The notes: a model not told the origin generated them from the letters alone. A DNA stretch of 64,000 nt from Liolophura sinensis (GCF_032854445.1 NC_088295.1:24725385-24789384); one strand, 5' to 3'. Positions 12,261-26,373 are shown, numbered from the stretch's first letter. Numbers and translations: made by a program.

Positions 12261-13485
12261 ATTCGCAAGGTCCAGTTTATGTTGTTGTCGTCTTCATACA
12301 GAATGGTACTCGCCATGGGCCTCGATGAAATGCGAAACTCGATTCTCATTTAAGCTCCATTCCCACCTTCAGGAATGTTGTGCCGAACCGCTACAACTTA
12401 AGATTCATAGAAGCACCCTTTGTATAACATCGTGCAGCAAGAGGCAAGAGGTATTGGCGTGAATATCATGACTGGTTTTGAAACGCTACGAACAAGTTGC
12501 TAAACCCTTAGGATCGATGAGATCATGTTTACGACATTCTTTAATTTTTTAAAAGAACTTCAAAAGAATCATAGCAATATCCGGACTATGTTTATACCAC
12601 ACTAATGAATCACTAAGAATGGATCTATCGTAAATTCGTATGCATTCGCAAAATATTTCGTATCTATTCTGCCTTTACTGGCTAATTTTGATAGCCGTCA
12701 CGACAGAGCAATGCTTCCGGAATGATAACGTTAGCATTAGGATTACAACTGACAGCTTTGCGGATATTTACGCAGCGTTTATGAATACTTCCAAATCAAT
12801 AGGGGCTTACGCCCAGTAACAAAATTTTTGAATTTGAATTTTGGAAATTGTCACCCACATGAAAAATAGAACATGAATTCATTACGAACACTCACGAAAC
12901 AATACGAAAGACCATGAATCCAAAGATGACTACATTATGACGTCAATTCGTAACAATTCGACAAAAAAGGCTTCTAAATGATAACGGGGCTTTAACATCG
13001 AGGCAAAATTTATTCAATAATTACCATTTTAGGCTAATACTTATTTGATACTGAATTTTTGACATCCGAATCTCCGTGTATTCAGAGGGGCAAACACAGG
13101 CGCTGCTCACTGTGCCGTGTAATTACATACAACGGCTTGCACGAATGTCGTTCAGCCAGCAAGCTTTGCGAGTTAACAAGGAATATGCATAAAGGGACAT
13201 AACTTTCAAAGGGCCGGTTAGCTTGCGTGAGTTGCGCGCTGTACTTTTGTGAGTGAGTAGCTGTAAAGCTTTCAAAAGCGCATTGATTTTCCTTACTATT
13301 TATGTAGTAAATGTGTCAACTTCAACCAAAAAAATGTATACCTCCTGACATTTGCGTGGTACCGAGCCGTATCACCACATGCAACTTGAACTTTTTTCTG
13401 CAACAAATAAACCTAGCATAACCACCTTGTTTTATCTGTGGTTGCTAGAAGTGAATTATAACACTTTGTTGCCTTGGCCACCTCT

Positions 13486-13522
13486 GGGGGTGGGGGTGGG
13501 GGTTGGGGTGGGGCTGGGGGGT
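13486..13522 (+). other. G-quadruplex-prone G-rich run
   Basis: Six G-runs of four to six bases separated by one or two bases (GGGGGTGGGGGTGGGGGTTG, then GGGTGGGGCTGGGGGG). This satisfies the usual G3+N1-7 four-run pattern. No gene is adjacent. Confidence 0.7.
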
Positions 13523-15924
13523 GGTAGTAACACTGGGCAAAAAGTTTTCAGTTCTATCCAAAACAGACAAAATTCTGATATATTGTAACCAGATGCAAAT
13601 TAGCAGTGCAGAAATATTCTGCATCAACAACTTATTATGCCTGTGTGGTAGAATTAACCTTGCACCCAGCTGCCCGAATTGCGCATGTGTAACGTCGAGA
13701 CGTCCGCATATAACTGGTGAAAGCGATTGTTGTAAAAACGATATCACCTTGGTCAGACTGAGTAGTTTTAAGACAGAGAACGTGTTGTTTTGTCATACCA
13801 TACATGTTCATTTTTTGGTTATTTCCATGAAATGTTTCTATAATTTGATTTGTACATTGTATTGGTAGTATCAATTTGGAACGCTATTCAGAAACGACCC
13901 ATGCAGCTTTTATTATAAATCAGCAGATTTAAGTAACATGGATTGGTTTGTATGAAGAAATTTCAATGTATGATTCCTGACAGGCCCACAGTGTTGTTCA
14001 TCACAAGTTCGTTGTATTAACAAGTTGTTTTTAACCAAATCGGAAGTGCCAGGCTCTATCGGCTGGGATCAAGACAACTTGCCACTTATTGTTGTATCAT
14101 ACATGGCATCACGTTTAGCCTATAAGGACTGAATGTGTGGGTAATTATGGCTTAACGCCACATTGACAATCTTTTAGCCATATAGTTGAAATGGCTGATT
14201 TGAATGGATGAGATGTTGATTCATAAACAGTGTAGGCCTACCTCACGAATCCCGTCCGCTATATGTCAAAACTCATAGGCTACGAAAACATGCTTCCTTT
14301 AATTCTACATTTATTCAACAAGCCAAACTTTGACAGCCGCTATTTTCGATTTGAGTCGGTCGCGCTCAGCATCACTCGGAAAAGAGTAAACTTGCGGATG
14401 GATTGGATTGAAACTAAGACGTACACCATTAAAGGACGACAGATATCTTACTATGGAGTGTTAACTTGTTTTAGTAACGAACAAAAACAAATATAAGCTA
14501 TTAATGTGAGCAGCCGAGTTCATCCTAGCAATGGAGTCACGATATTCGAAAATGGCGGCTTGCGTATAGTTCTGATTTTGTCCAAATGGGTGTTTTGGTA
14601 ACGTATGTGTTACCTGCATCGTTAGAGTTTTATCTTTCATGCATAATGAAGTGATTCAGAATCAAAGGAAGCCAGTTTTCGTCGCGAACAGCCTTGGCAC
14701 TTACAGGACAGCACAGGCGACAGGATCGAGTTCCGGGTTTGTGAATTTAACGATTCACAGCCGTTAATGTGGAAGCCAATCTGGGGACATGTCCAGCCGA
14801 TATCAGAACTACACTAAACTCTGAGTTTATTGTAAGAATGATTTTTCATATGTAGGCCTATTGCGTCACATTACATCATTTAGCCCACTGCAAAAGAATT
14901 CGTCAACGCACATATATACAAACATACATATCGGTATAAAAGGCTTAATCCGTGACATTATCGACCCCCTCAACAAAAATGTGATCCAATTTTACAATTA
15001 AAATATTAAATAGCATACAGTTCTATTCAAGAAAGTGTTAGAAATAAGTTGTGTTAGTTTAGATAAAGTTTTCAGTGGTGGCTCTTGTTATTGTTTCCTT
15101 TTCAGTTTTTAGACCCTGTCACACCAGAGCTAGATGTGTATGAATACCTATATAAGACATCGTGGAATTCTCCGTCCTCTTTTGATCGTGGTCATTGTCT
15201 GTCAATTTAAAGTCAAGCAACTGGAACCCGCTGAATTGTTTGCGGTCACTCCTTAAGTCATCGCTCGACTTTTACTAGTGTATCCTCAAGATACACGGGC
15301 ACGGTCGTTATGCACGTGGTATCATGATTGCGATGCTTGCACGACCGACTGATATAAGATTAATCAGTATTGATGCACATTACCACCAGTAACTTTCGAT
15401 CGCGACTGGTTTTTGTGCAAGTACAAGTAACACCTACAAACACGCCGACCGTTTCGCCTTCGCTCAGATTCATAAAGATTCGCCCAAATTCCCCGACTTA
15501 ACGTTTTATCAATCCTGGATTTCGACAAATGTACGATTACCGTTGAGTTTAGGTCACTGCTTGTCTTAACTAGAGTGTATGTGACAGAGCTTTAAAATGC
15601 ATGTATAGCCAAGTCTAAATAATGTATGTAACCTTTAGCACAACAACGCCATGGTCAGATGCCAGTCATTGATGAACCATCAGTGTTCAACATTTATATT
15701 CTCTCTGGCCCATATACCCGACTCTCACACAGACAATCTCCCATCGCTTCTTCCACCAAAAAAACTCTGCACCAGCGACTTCGCAGAGCCATAAAATCTT
15801 TGTCTAAGGTGCTACAGGCCTCGAGTAAAGCCTTAATTTCTCAACTACAGGTCGCCAAGCAAGTCCGCAGAAGATGTGATTGTAGTCTGCAGAAAAGCCC
15901 TATGGGAAACTGTCAATCGCACCA

Positions 15925-16080
15925 GGCTACTATTCTGCTAGTGGATTTTGCATCCCCAAAGCCTACTCCCTTTGCGTTGTTTTAAAGTCATCATATGTTA
16001 ACTCTGCATTCTGCTGGTGAATTAAGCATCCCCGAGGCCTGGTCACTTTACATTTTTTTAATGTTATTGTATGTTAACTG
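15925..16080. repeat. two-copy tandem duplication, about 77 bp
   Basis: ATTCTGCTAGTGGATTTTGC...ATATGTTAACT is followed by a second copy ATTCTGCTGGTGAATTAAGC...GTATGTTAACT, both with a GCATCCCC motif and a shared end. A partial third start (CAGCATTCTG) follows. Confidence 0.5.
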
Positions 16081-18270
16081 TGATGACAACACAGCATTCT
16101 GAGTAATTCTAGACCATTGATGCCTATATATTGCAGTTAACATCAGTGCAATTTTTTTGCTAATTCTGCTTAAGACAAGGTTCTAGGGGCGTGTAATTTG
16201 GTAGTGTTTAAGCATTTACATGAATAATTCGAATAAAACCATAACTATGGTAAATTAAAAATCCATATTTCACTGGATACCTGTGACCATTTACCAGCTA
16301 TCACCTCGTCGCCACTGCTCTGTTTTCTCTCTCCATGATGTACGTCTTTATTAAATTGTAGTGCTAATGATATACACGTCAATTGTTCACACTTCGTTAG
16401 TGACTAGCTTTCGCCTATATCTGGTAACAAGGGGTTGCCTTCTGGCTTTGAATAATGACGACTGAGAACGAACTTAAAAATCTTGTCGATTTATCTGGCT
16501 AATAACACACATCTATAACATACAAGAATTAAAAGGCTGTGGATTCTGCGGACATACAATTTTATTCAACAACAGTTGAAATTGGCCTTTCTATTTGAGT
16601 TTGTTGAAGACGTATGGAGTCTGGATACATTTACATATTACCATATGTAATAAACGAAAATTCAAAGCCACAAAGCGTTAAACATTACATCAAATATTTC
16701 TTTGGTTTATACACCATCTTGAAATCTGAACAAACACACATTCTTGGGGATCTACCCAACCTGGTTTCTATTATAACCAGGGCAACTGTTTTGTCACAAT
16801 TAATAACCCTTGTAATAAGTAACCATATAAACAACTAGCACGAGCAAACCGGAGTCAGATATAAGCCAATACATGGGAATCATTTTTATAAACAATCTGC
16901 GAAAGGACAAAAGGTACAAACCATAGCATTTTACAATAATGGGACGAAAGCTAATCCAGCTTGAAAAAAAAAAGAGTACAACGGATACGTTAAAACGCTT
17001 TTTGCTTCTAGGTTAGTGATAACGTGAAAATGAGTTTGTGGTCATCCGTTTATCTATTGCTTTATCTAGTGGTGTTTTAGAGTAGTCAGATACATACATT
17101 CTAACTGCTTTTGAAAACAACGTCCATCAGGATTTAGGCAATTGTTAGTGATATTTAACATTGTTTTCCCAGAATTCCTGGAAACGAAAACATTAAGTGG
17201 ACATAGAACCCAAAATTAGGAGATTATTCTGTAACGAGTGACCATCAACAAGTATTTGGAAATGACAGCTACGTAATGATTTGCTTCGTGGTAAAAGTCG
17301 GTACACAGTGGTCCTTAGCGTAACTGCTTGTCACATTCACGGCGAACTTTACTGCAGAAATACAGTGTTCAGACATCTGCAAGCGCGCCAATGCCGTCAG
17401 TTTAGAGCGTCTTGGGTGCCAAAACTCTCTCTATTTAACGCGTATACTGCCAAGTCAAAAAGACATTTGCTATCTGTCTGCCTCTAAACTGTACTTCTGT
17501 GACACTTTTAACATGATCATTTGCGTAAGATATTCCCTTATATAGAAAAATAACTTACAATACTGCAAAGGAGAACAAACCAATCACAGTATGTCTGACG
17601 ACTTAGCATCCTAACACACTGACTTAGGATGTTAGTATTTAAACATATAACAAATTTCACATATTCATACATATAAAAAAGAAACATCTGGTCTAAGGAA
17701 GAGGAGGGTGGGTATTTATCGGTGGTGAAACGCATACAGGAGAATATTACACCGTGTGGAGCCGAGGGAAAATCCCAAACCTTGGCTACTGCACATTGAG
17801 GAAATAAAACAAATTGTAACTTGAATGTAAAAACATTTACAAGATATGTAAGACCAGAACATTCATGTCTACATAAATAAGACAACACAAGCGTGCATAA
17901 ATCTAATTACACCGAAACATGGATCATAATGGTTTCTTACAACCTAATATATACTGTATAGCCATAAAGAAATGCCCCATTTTTGCAAGAAAGGTTTTGT
18001 AATCTTCTTTGTCAGGGGAGAGTAGCTTTATAGAGTTATCGAGAGTGTGATAGTTCATATGCAGACAGTCTACCGCTAAATCCCACCTTCCACAACTATG
18101 TACGAGATATTCTGCTTCAAAACTTAGTTGCTGGTTACCACCACATACAGACAAAACAACTCCCGGGAAATCTTATCAACAAGGACGTTTTGTCCCCATA
18201 AAAACTGAAGCATTTAAAGTACAGTACGAGATATATTAACAATAATCTGCTAACATAAAACATTATTCTA

Positions 18271-21200
18271 TCATTTGTTTAGTGCCGGTTTGGAAGTTGC
18301 CCGTTTTTTGGCTAGGCCGCCTTTGTCTTTAGACTGAGTAGCTCCTGAAGTCGTGGAGGCCAGCGTGTCTGCTGATTTGCTCCGGGCGACAATACTACTT
18401 CCGGGAAGAGCATCTTCATCTTGGTTTTCCTTTTCTTCTTCTATCTGAGATTTTTTCAGCGTGGCGAATATGTCTTTGAACAAGGCCTTATACGTTGGCA
18501 CACTTTCAATAGGCGATGTAGCAGTGTCCGTTTTAGGCACTGTTTTTTGAAGGCTGAGGTTAAATAATGTTTGTACCTCCTTATGAAGTTTGGCGACCAC
18601 CACTTTGGAGGCTCTACTCTCTTCATCCGGTCTCTTACTGAGCGTGGTCAGCAGTTCTTCATACTGCTGAATAAGCGCTGTGTACTGGGCACTTATCTCA
18701 TTCAAAATGGACACCCCTCCCTCTACATTCTCACCTTCGGAGTTTGCAGACGGGGCCATCTCGCCAGTCTCACTCACCACCTTGCTGATGGATTCACTGC
18801 TCCCATATACACTACCCCCGTCCCCCAGTTTAGCATACCTGCCCTCACTACTGACCTGAGGGTCGTCATGCTCTACGTCACTTTCTATTATACCTCTCTT
18901 ATGCGCATGCGTTAAACCTGCATCATTACCGAATATTTTGCATAGTTGCTCATATTTTGATTGCACTACTTCAAAATACACTTCCCTCTCTTTAGCCTCT
19001 GTTATCTTCTGCTCCAGTTCCCGATTCCTTGATTCCAGACTTTGATTTTCCCGCTCCAGGTTCCCTATCACTTCTTCTAGTTCACCATTTTTCTTTCTCT
19101 CCACTGTAACCTGAGACCGCATATTTCTGATCATTTCCTGAGATCGCCGAATTTCCACCTCGTAAGGGTTTTGTGGCAGAGATCGGAACTGATCAACATA
19201 TGTCCAACCCAGAGAGTCATTGTACAAATTCTTACGCAAATCCAAAGCTAGCGCTTCCGGTAAATTCGGAAAACTCCAGTTTTTCTTCTTCTCTTTACTC
19301 TTTCTCTCTGATGCTTTTGCCTCATCGGCCTTGACCTGTAGCTCTTCACACCTCATCTCAAGGTCATCCACGGCCGAACAGAGTCTGAGAAACAGAACGT
19401 TACATACATACATAACGTAAGAAATGACCTGTCGAATTGTTCATAAAAGCAGTACTCTTCTAAAACTAAAGGATGGATATAAAAGAAAAAGTGTGTTTCG
19501 TCACATTTAAACACCAAAAAATCACATTAAACTTAATTCATATTTTTGCCAATAAAATTGCAAATACTTATAAGCGTTTCTTCACCCATTGTCCAAATTA
19601 CAAATGTTTGACCTTTATATTTCTTAACTGGACTTCAATTTCCTTCAATCGTATTCATTTTTTACACTAGTAATTGGTTACAATCATCAGGCAGCAGCTC
19701 ATAAGCCCTGATAAAGCCTATGTTTATGCCCAATCAACATGAAACCATTTAGATTGGGACACGCTTATAACAGACTGTCTCTATGAGTACAGTAATTTCC
19801 GTTATTTGCTTAAAATAGCTGACGAGTTACAAACCTCTGGATCCTCTCCTTGTCAGAACGGGACTGCTGAGTTAACGACAGGTTCAGCTTCTCCATCTCT
19901 TGACTCGTACGATCTAGTTCCTCATAGATCTTCATCCGCGAGTCATTGACGTCCCGCAGAGCGTCTAACTGTTTGGTCAAACTCTGTAGTAAAAAAAAAA
20001 CAGCCATAAGTCTCCTACATTCGTGACGAACATCAGTACTTCTGTTCTGCTGATATACTTAACGGGTGCTTTAATATACTTGTAACGAATATTTGTGTAA
20101 AATACGGGTGGTACAATTAATATGTGTATCTCACCCAGGTTTCCTGGCGTTAAACGCAGCCAAGATAGAGCTTGAGTTTGAGCTCTGGATCTCAAGGGCT
20201 TGTCTAGCCAAGACCAAGAGGATACATTCCTTGTGTATAGGCAAGATCAACATGTGGTTGAATCGGCCTTCATTCATTGAAGAATGAAGCCTACATTTGA
20301 TCCTGTGAGCGATTGAACAATCTTTCTACAATGACACAGGTCTGTGGGCTTACTAACAACACCTTTGGTAGCACTAAATAATATAGGACAAAAGTCATTT
20401 GGTTGCATGCTGTTTTGAATGCTGTGCACACCAAGACATATGTATTCATTGTGTTCTCATTTGTTAGGTATTTCTTAACCGCCTGTTCCATCTGAGCGTT
20501 AAATTGTGTCCACGCAAGATAAAACTACCAGGACAGGGTAAGTTGCATAGGTATATAAAGTATATCTAAGGGCTACTTAATATACTTACCTGAGAGCATA
20601 TTTCACTTCGGCTGTGTTTTCAATAGGGCGTCGAATGTTTTCATTTGTGCTTGGATTAATTAAAAGTGTCACAGTAATTCTAGCTTATTTAAGTTTCCAT
20701 GGGAGAGTTCGTTTAGGTACGTATTCTAGCTGAATACGCCTCATATTGTAAAGACAATAGTGTCAGCATTGATGCTCGGAATTTGGTGGAATCCCATTAA
20801 TTCTTCCTTTAGAAGAATTAACTGCTCTTGGTTGGTGTTCGTATTGCGAAATTGTTGCAAAAAAGCGAAGGTCTTTATTCCTAGCCACAACCTGCGGATG
20901 GCCGTGGGTTTCCCTCGGGCTCTGCCCGCCATCGTATTAGTGAAATATTCTTGAGTACGGCGTAAAACACCAATCAAATAAACAAATAAATATCCCTAGC
21001 CAAATTAGCGTTAAGTTAATCGTTCAGCGATAGATCTACACTAACTGTCTGGCAAATAAGCAGATTGTGTTGCCAATTATGACATTGATAATTTTGATAT
21101 TTTTGAAATTTCTCGAAACTAGTTTGCAAACTAAAAAGTCGAAAATACCGACTCCAAATAACTGATTCTGTTGGTCTGCTGTTACATGGATATGGAATAA

Positions 21201-24200
21201 TAATGGACAAAAATTACTATTGGGAATAAACTTGACTAGTGAGGTAGAAATGTGTCATGCAGAGGGTGGTTAGGGTTTTCTGCAGAAGCCTCCGCGGACC
21301 CAAAGGATTACCTCAATTTCACAGGCTTGATCTGCGTTAATCTGCTGGTACTGGAAAATTTGATTCTCTAAATCTCGATTCCTCTCCAGTAACGTCTTCC
21401 CCAGCTGGGCGGCTAGTATCAGATCTGAAGCGAAAGATTAGCAAAGGTACTCACACGGTACAAGTGTTTGAGAGCACTGGTACTAGAAAGTGAATAATCT
21501 GACCACTGGTCAATCATCACCAACGTGAGTGAAATCTCTTCATCACTGGCTCGCCAAAGCACGTATTTGCCACATAGAAAAAGATATATTCTAGTAGCAG
21601 ATATATGTACCACATACATAAAGGGTGTATTTGTAATATATAGACTAACTTGTATATATATGGGTGTTGTTAAATCCCATAATAGATTTACTATCTATAC
21701 AGGGTGTAACGATCTAGCCTTAGGGTAATACATACTTAGCTGCGCACTTTGGTTCTGGCGTCACTATATACTATTCTCATGGTCCATTATCTGAGTAAGG
21801 TTACTCCGACACTCTCCTACAGGGAATGGGTTATCACAGAGTGCCAATGCAATCATGGGCAATGTTCATTTGTCCAATTATGTAACTTTTTTGGCAAATG
21901 TCGGTCTTGTTGGTAGTGCCGTCTGTTGATTTCTGATTTGCGCTGCTCATAACACATTTCTACGTCAAGATTACCGCATTATACAAAAACTGTTTAATAT
22001 AAAAACATTACTAGCGTACTCATAAATCATTGTTCCATCTTTACATATAACTTTATTCCTTTGCATAGAAAAGCAACTGCTCGCTCGGCCGCTCAGTACT
22101 GAGAGGTTACAGCGAGGACACAGGACTGGTTGGTCCGGTGTCAGCATAATGTGACTGAGTGAGGTGTCACTCCTAGTGTCTTCGGCATGTCACTTCAGTG
22201 GCGTCAGCACTTTGGCGGCATGGACTCGACAGAGTTTATGTTCACATATCTAATCATTCCTCGTCGTCATATGACTGAAAAATTGTTAAGTACGACGCAA
22301 AACCCCAAGCATACAAACATACATAGAAAGCTACTTTACTTGGACAATGCACCTTACCATATCCGCGTCACTGCGGCTTAATGGTGGTGTCTAAATCTAT
22401 TCCAGTACAGCTAAACAATTATCACCTACTGTGAGTTCGAATCACCAGTTGCCATGTAGCGATCGTATGTATGTACTCTTCACATGTGTAGTCCGAGTTG
22501 CTTTATCTCTGTGGTGTTGTAGACATTCCCGCGACACGCCAAAACAAAGGCGTTAGTGTTGCAGCGACTTGTGCAATAACACGGTTCAACCGTCGTATGT
22601 GCCATGTCTATTAAAGCGTTCTCCTTGTCGCTATCCTCCTTGATATTTAGAAGGTTTTAACATCGTTAGATTTACATTTCGTCAGAAGACATGCCATGCA
22701 AAACAGATCGGCTATCAGCCTTAACTGAGTACCAATTACTAATCATTTGTTGCACGTATCCCACTGATTTCTCTGTGTAACAGATGTGACCACTCTATAG
22801 GATTTATATGGACAGGTCAATCAACAGAGCATGATACCAAACGACTAAGCTAACCCCGAAACGTGATATGATGTAGGACAGCATTTTGATCTATGACAAA
22901 AAATTGACAGTATGTTTGCAAAAGGTGATTGAATCGACGAAAAGGTGATTGAATCGATACGAATTTCCCACGGCAAATGAAAGGCAAGTTTCCGGTATAC
23001 TGTATACATGGTTGTGTAGGCCTAGGCTAGGCCATTAGGCAAGGAAAACTTGAATTAGTGCTGTTAAACAATGTGAGTAATTAACAGAGAGGTAACTATA
23101 TTAACGGACGGATAGCGACCAACTATGTCAGCTAATTGTTCACGTTACATTTAGCATTACATGAGTGTATATAGCATAAGCTACACTTCACACTGTTTTT
23201 ATAATTGTCGGTGACATACGGATAATCAAGGTCAACACACAGAGCGGTTGGATATTATATGTGAGTCCTTCACGAAGTTAAATCCTACTCCTGTGTGAGC
23301 TCGTTCACATGCACCCCCCACCCCAAAAAAACAACACCCCTGCACAGAGCCTGATTTCCTGACGAGCCTTATTTGTCACCACTGAACTGTGTTTTGAATA
23401 TCAGTATGTACGCACCATATATACATGTAAGTATGCAATTAATAAGGTATTTATGTTATGCAAAGAATTAGGCAATAATGTACAGCCCTGTACGTGAGGG
23501 AAAGCCAATAACACACACACGTTTCTCAGCGTATCGTCAAGGACAACTGCAGAAAACCTAAGGGAAGCCCATTACATATATCTTCACAGTATTAGTGGGT
23601 GAACAGACCACCGATCCGTAATAAAGTAGTTCAATTCACTACCGGTATTCGCCGTCAAGTACGTCCTCGGGCAGTTTCGACAAGTCTTCGAAAATCCAAA
23701 TGAATAGGTGTATGGTGATGCACATATCCTGGACAACAATTAACGGACCAGAACACAACAACGGTTTCGCTCTCTGCAGTTACTATGTAATCTCATACAC
23801 ACAGCACGATGTCTCTGAGGATACGATTAGGCATACTTGTGTATGGCAACAAAGCTTCGTTGAATATAAGCACTACACATCATGTATGACAGGCGTCTAC
23901 CCAATTTACTCGCACGTGAGCGTTACATACATCGCAGTCTACTGGTTATAAATGATTATCACTTCTGCCGTTTGATGGTCTGGCCATGCAGGTATAAATA
24001 TTTATACTGCTCCACAGTCTGACTAACTTCAGTATACACGTTTCGATTACACATATCTGGCCGATTACTCATACAGAAATACATCACTTGTATAGCCAAT
24101 GTACAAACTGTATGGGCCTAATTGTCACCTGGACTGCACTTCTTTAATGATACACAAAATGTTCTGTAAACTTACTTGATCTTATTTTTAAGCTAATGGA

Positions 24201-26373
24201 TATATATTTATTCTATATGCTTTGGCTTCAGTGTCCCTTATCGGCACACATTACGTATGTCTGCGATATCCATACATCCTCTACTCCCACGCTGAGTCTC
24301 ATCTAATTGAATAATTTATTCAGCTCCCATGCATGGCTGACGCTGGCTATCAATGAATGAACCCTGTTGTTTATGTCAGCTATGTCGGCCATGTATCGAT
24401 TTGCCAAGTCTATGGAGATATTACAAACTCTACGCCCGGCTCCACCCCAATTCGACCCCACCCCATCCCAGCTGGATTTAACATATTCAGCATGATCACA
24501 ATACGAATCCAATTCGAATAGCCTGACAGCTGGTAGACGCTGCACAGTAGTCAGGTATACCCAGTCGGAATGACCAATGACGTCACCCACACACTTCTCG
24601 GTTCCCCTTGCCGGCATGCCAGCTGTCGGGCTAAGCTACCGTCTTTTGAATCTGACAGCTCCCTTACTCACCGTTCTGATACCAGCCTTCTTCGTCACTC
24701 TCTGGACTGTCCATTCCTCCACAAGTCTCGTTTTAGTTGTGTCTGTTTTGCACTATATGAGATCCGCCCTCCCCATCACAATCGTACACAGAGATACCCG
24801 TCTTCCTTCAGCATCCAGATCAGCAGCCTATCCGCCAGCGACGTGGCATCGTATGGAGCTGGTTAGAGCGATCCGTCACTCGCTGCATAGAACCTCCACC
24901 GTACGGGAAAATGGGTCAGCGGTCATGTGACCGAACGATTTTCCTACATGTATGCTATAAAAGCCGATCAGGACAAGCTGTGGCCCACAGAAAAGCTTTC
25001 TGATTTATCCAAACAGAAGGATCTGAAACAAAATGTGTAAAAAAAAAGAAAAAAAAAAAGATTTTCTCAGAGGCAAGGATTTTGCTGTTAACTGCACAAA
25101 TTTGCTTCGTAGCATTTGTTTACATTACCGCATAGTTATGAGTAAGACGCTAGCACCGCGGTGTCTGACATACAGCTATGTGTGCACACGCTATCCTGTA
25201 GGCTTAGCAATGCTTACGTGAGACTGTTAGTGTACGGGCCACTTAACTGTGCAGACAAACCAGCAAGATATAAACATTCTTCGACAATTTGCAATTGATG
25301 TACCGGTACCTACACTCACCTGTCCTGGACTTTTCTCCAAAAAGTCCCTCACCTGTATGATAATGTGTATCATGTATTAACTACACTGTCTAATTAGTAG
25401 TTTTTGTTTTCACACTGGCTTTCAACAGTCTGACAAAAGTGGCAGGTATATATATTCCAAGAGAAGCTCTCTGTGTAGGTTGTATATAGTGTATAACCCA
25501 ATTACCTTTCGTACATCTGCCTCGCTCGTTGACCTCAATCTACCTACAACTGTAATTTCTGTATCTGCCGACAACCCTACATGGTACAAAACATTTGTTC
25601 ATTTTGTTATCTGGGAAATTAATGGCTTGGATAATATGTTGTTAATGTTATACTACCTTTAGGATGTTAGTCATGCATTAAACAAATCAAATAGTTTGAA
25701 TAATTACAATTTTAGTTTGAAGTACTGGTGTATCCAATGATGAACAATCACATGCGGCTGGATGGACAGTATCGGTATAGTCAGGCGTATACATGGCATG
25801 TTCTGCTAATCGTTACACTCTAAATAAAAACATCACTAGGGTACTCAGGGCACTTTTTATTAAAATATATATCATAGCCTAGAACAATAAAGTGTGCAGA
25901 TTATACACTTGCTGACAGGGCCCCTGACTTGCTCCTTTCAAACTTCAGCGTGGCCTCTTGACATGGGGCCAAAATTTCCCAACAGGACATGAATCCCGTT
26001 GATTAAATCTGGTATCATATTGTCCATATATAAGGTCATTGTTTGTCGTGAGTGAAAATCCTGCATTAGAAGAAAACGCCTTTAGGTCTTGTCATCATTA
26101 ACGGAAAAATCCCCTAAAAAGAAATAGGGGACCTATCCCGTTTTATCATGATTACATGGATTTGAATTCTATTTCACCAGCTATTCTCTTATCAGTCAGT
26201 TGAAAACATTGTTCCGATTAAAGAACTGAATTATCGGGAACGCAAAATTCATATAATTAAACCGATACCTTCCAGGCGCGTGCAGTTGTTCACTTCATGT
26301 ATATGACAGCTGTTGAGTGACCGACTATATCGTGTAATACCGTATATCGCTTACCTTCATACTGACAACCCAT
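18271..26373 (-). CDS. CDR2: CDR2/CDR2L homologue, coiled-coil protein (4 coding exons, 464 aa)
   Basis: Exons on the minus strand: 26373-26355, 21424-21312, 19983-19835 and 19384-18271; phases agree and the total is 1395 nt, 464 aa. Human CDR2 is about 454 and CDR2L about 465 aa. Three blocks match the vertebrate proteins: the start DLILAAQLGKTLLERN (human DLQLAAELGKTLLERN), EIE-SLTKQLDALRDVN across an exon join (human EIEYLTKQ), and near the C-terminus SILNEISAQYTALIQQYEEL and TYKALFKDIF (human EYKALFKEIF). Most of residues 15-190 is predicted coiled coil; the middle and the Lys-rich tail are low complexity. Vertebrate CDR2 binds c-Myc; the fly relative centrocortin acts at centrosomes. The start ATG is the first after an in-frame TAA and gives MGCQYEDL, much shorter than the human N-terminus; Gly2-Cys3 could be acylated. 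Exons 2-4 are secure; the 19-nt exon 1 is likely but rests on phase and motif fit. Confidence 0.88.
20880..20997 (+). mobile_element. SINE fragment (3' half)
   Basis: Starts CCTAGCCACAACCTGCGGAT and runs through GGGCTCTGCCCG, GTGAAATATTCTTGAGTACG and the AATAAACAAATAAATA tail. Head absent. It lies in the intron between the second and third coding exons of the CDR2 homologue. Confidence 0.78.
22079..22325 (+). mobile_element. second SINE-like family (GTACGACGCAAAACCCCAAGC tail)
   Basis: The block ATAATGTGACTGAGTGAGGT, then TCTTCGGCATGTCACTTCAG, GGCGGCATGGAC and a 3' end reading TTGTTAAGTACGACGCAAAA, CCCCAAGCATACA. The order recurs, split in two, at 55013-56145, and the tail alone recurs near 26705 and 59420. 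This is a known style of mollusc repeat in my recollection; the family name is not certain. Confidence 0.65.
24303..24975. other. GC-richer patch with unassigned frames and a TATA-like box
   Basis: Inside the large first intron of the CDR2 homologue. The minus strand has a 104-codon frame (24617-24303) ending ADINNRVHSLIASVSHAWEL and the plus strand a 117-codon frame (24577-24930). Neither resembles a family I know. GCTATAAAAGCC near 24955 looks like a TATA box followed by a transcript-like purine-rich stretch. It could be an alternative promoter or a retroposed fragment. Confidence 0.25.

Larger units (their letters stand above)
12261..18270. other. intergenic stretch, no supported gene
   Basis: No reading frame here shows a recognisable domain or splice pattern. 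It contains a G-quadruplex-prone run (13486-13522), a short tandem duplication (15925-16080) and, at the right, the 3' flank and presumed 3' UTR of the minus-strand CDR2 homologue. The frame at 15659-15985 (108 aa, Ser/Lys-rich) has no recognisable family. A possible AATAAA on the minus strand lies at 16561-16566, which would give a 1.7-kb 3' UTR; this is uncertain. Confidence 0.5.

Noticed and set aside
15659-15985. 108-codon Ser/Lys-rich frame
   Set aside because: Its end runs into a tandem duplication, with no domain and no clear start or splice context.
17538-18154. Two minus-strand frames (116 and 76 codons) downstream of CDR2
   Set aside because: No family resemblance, composition like the surrounding AT-rich DNA, and they lie in the expected 3' UTR or flank.
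21425-21455. Upstream extension of CDR2 exon 2 through a GTGAGT..TTCAG interval
   Set aside because: It would require a 30-nt intron and the relevant frame has a stop codon.
23643-23735. Minus-strand frame with WIFEDLSKLPEDVLDGEYR as a possible CDR2 first exon
   Set aside because: No donor in the required phase and no resemblance to CDR2 N-termini; the 26373-26355 exon fits phase and motif.
24577-24930. Plus-strand 117-codon frame with a hydrophobic stretch
   Set aside because: No recognised motif or splice support and it overlaps an opposite-strand frame; reported only as an unassigned patch.
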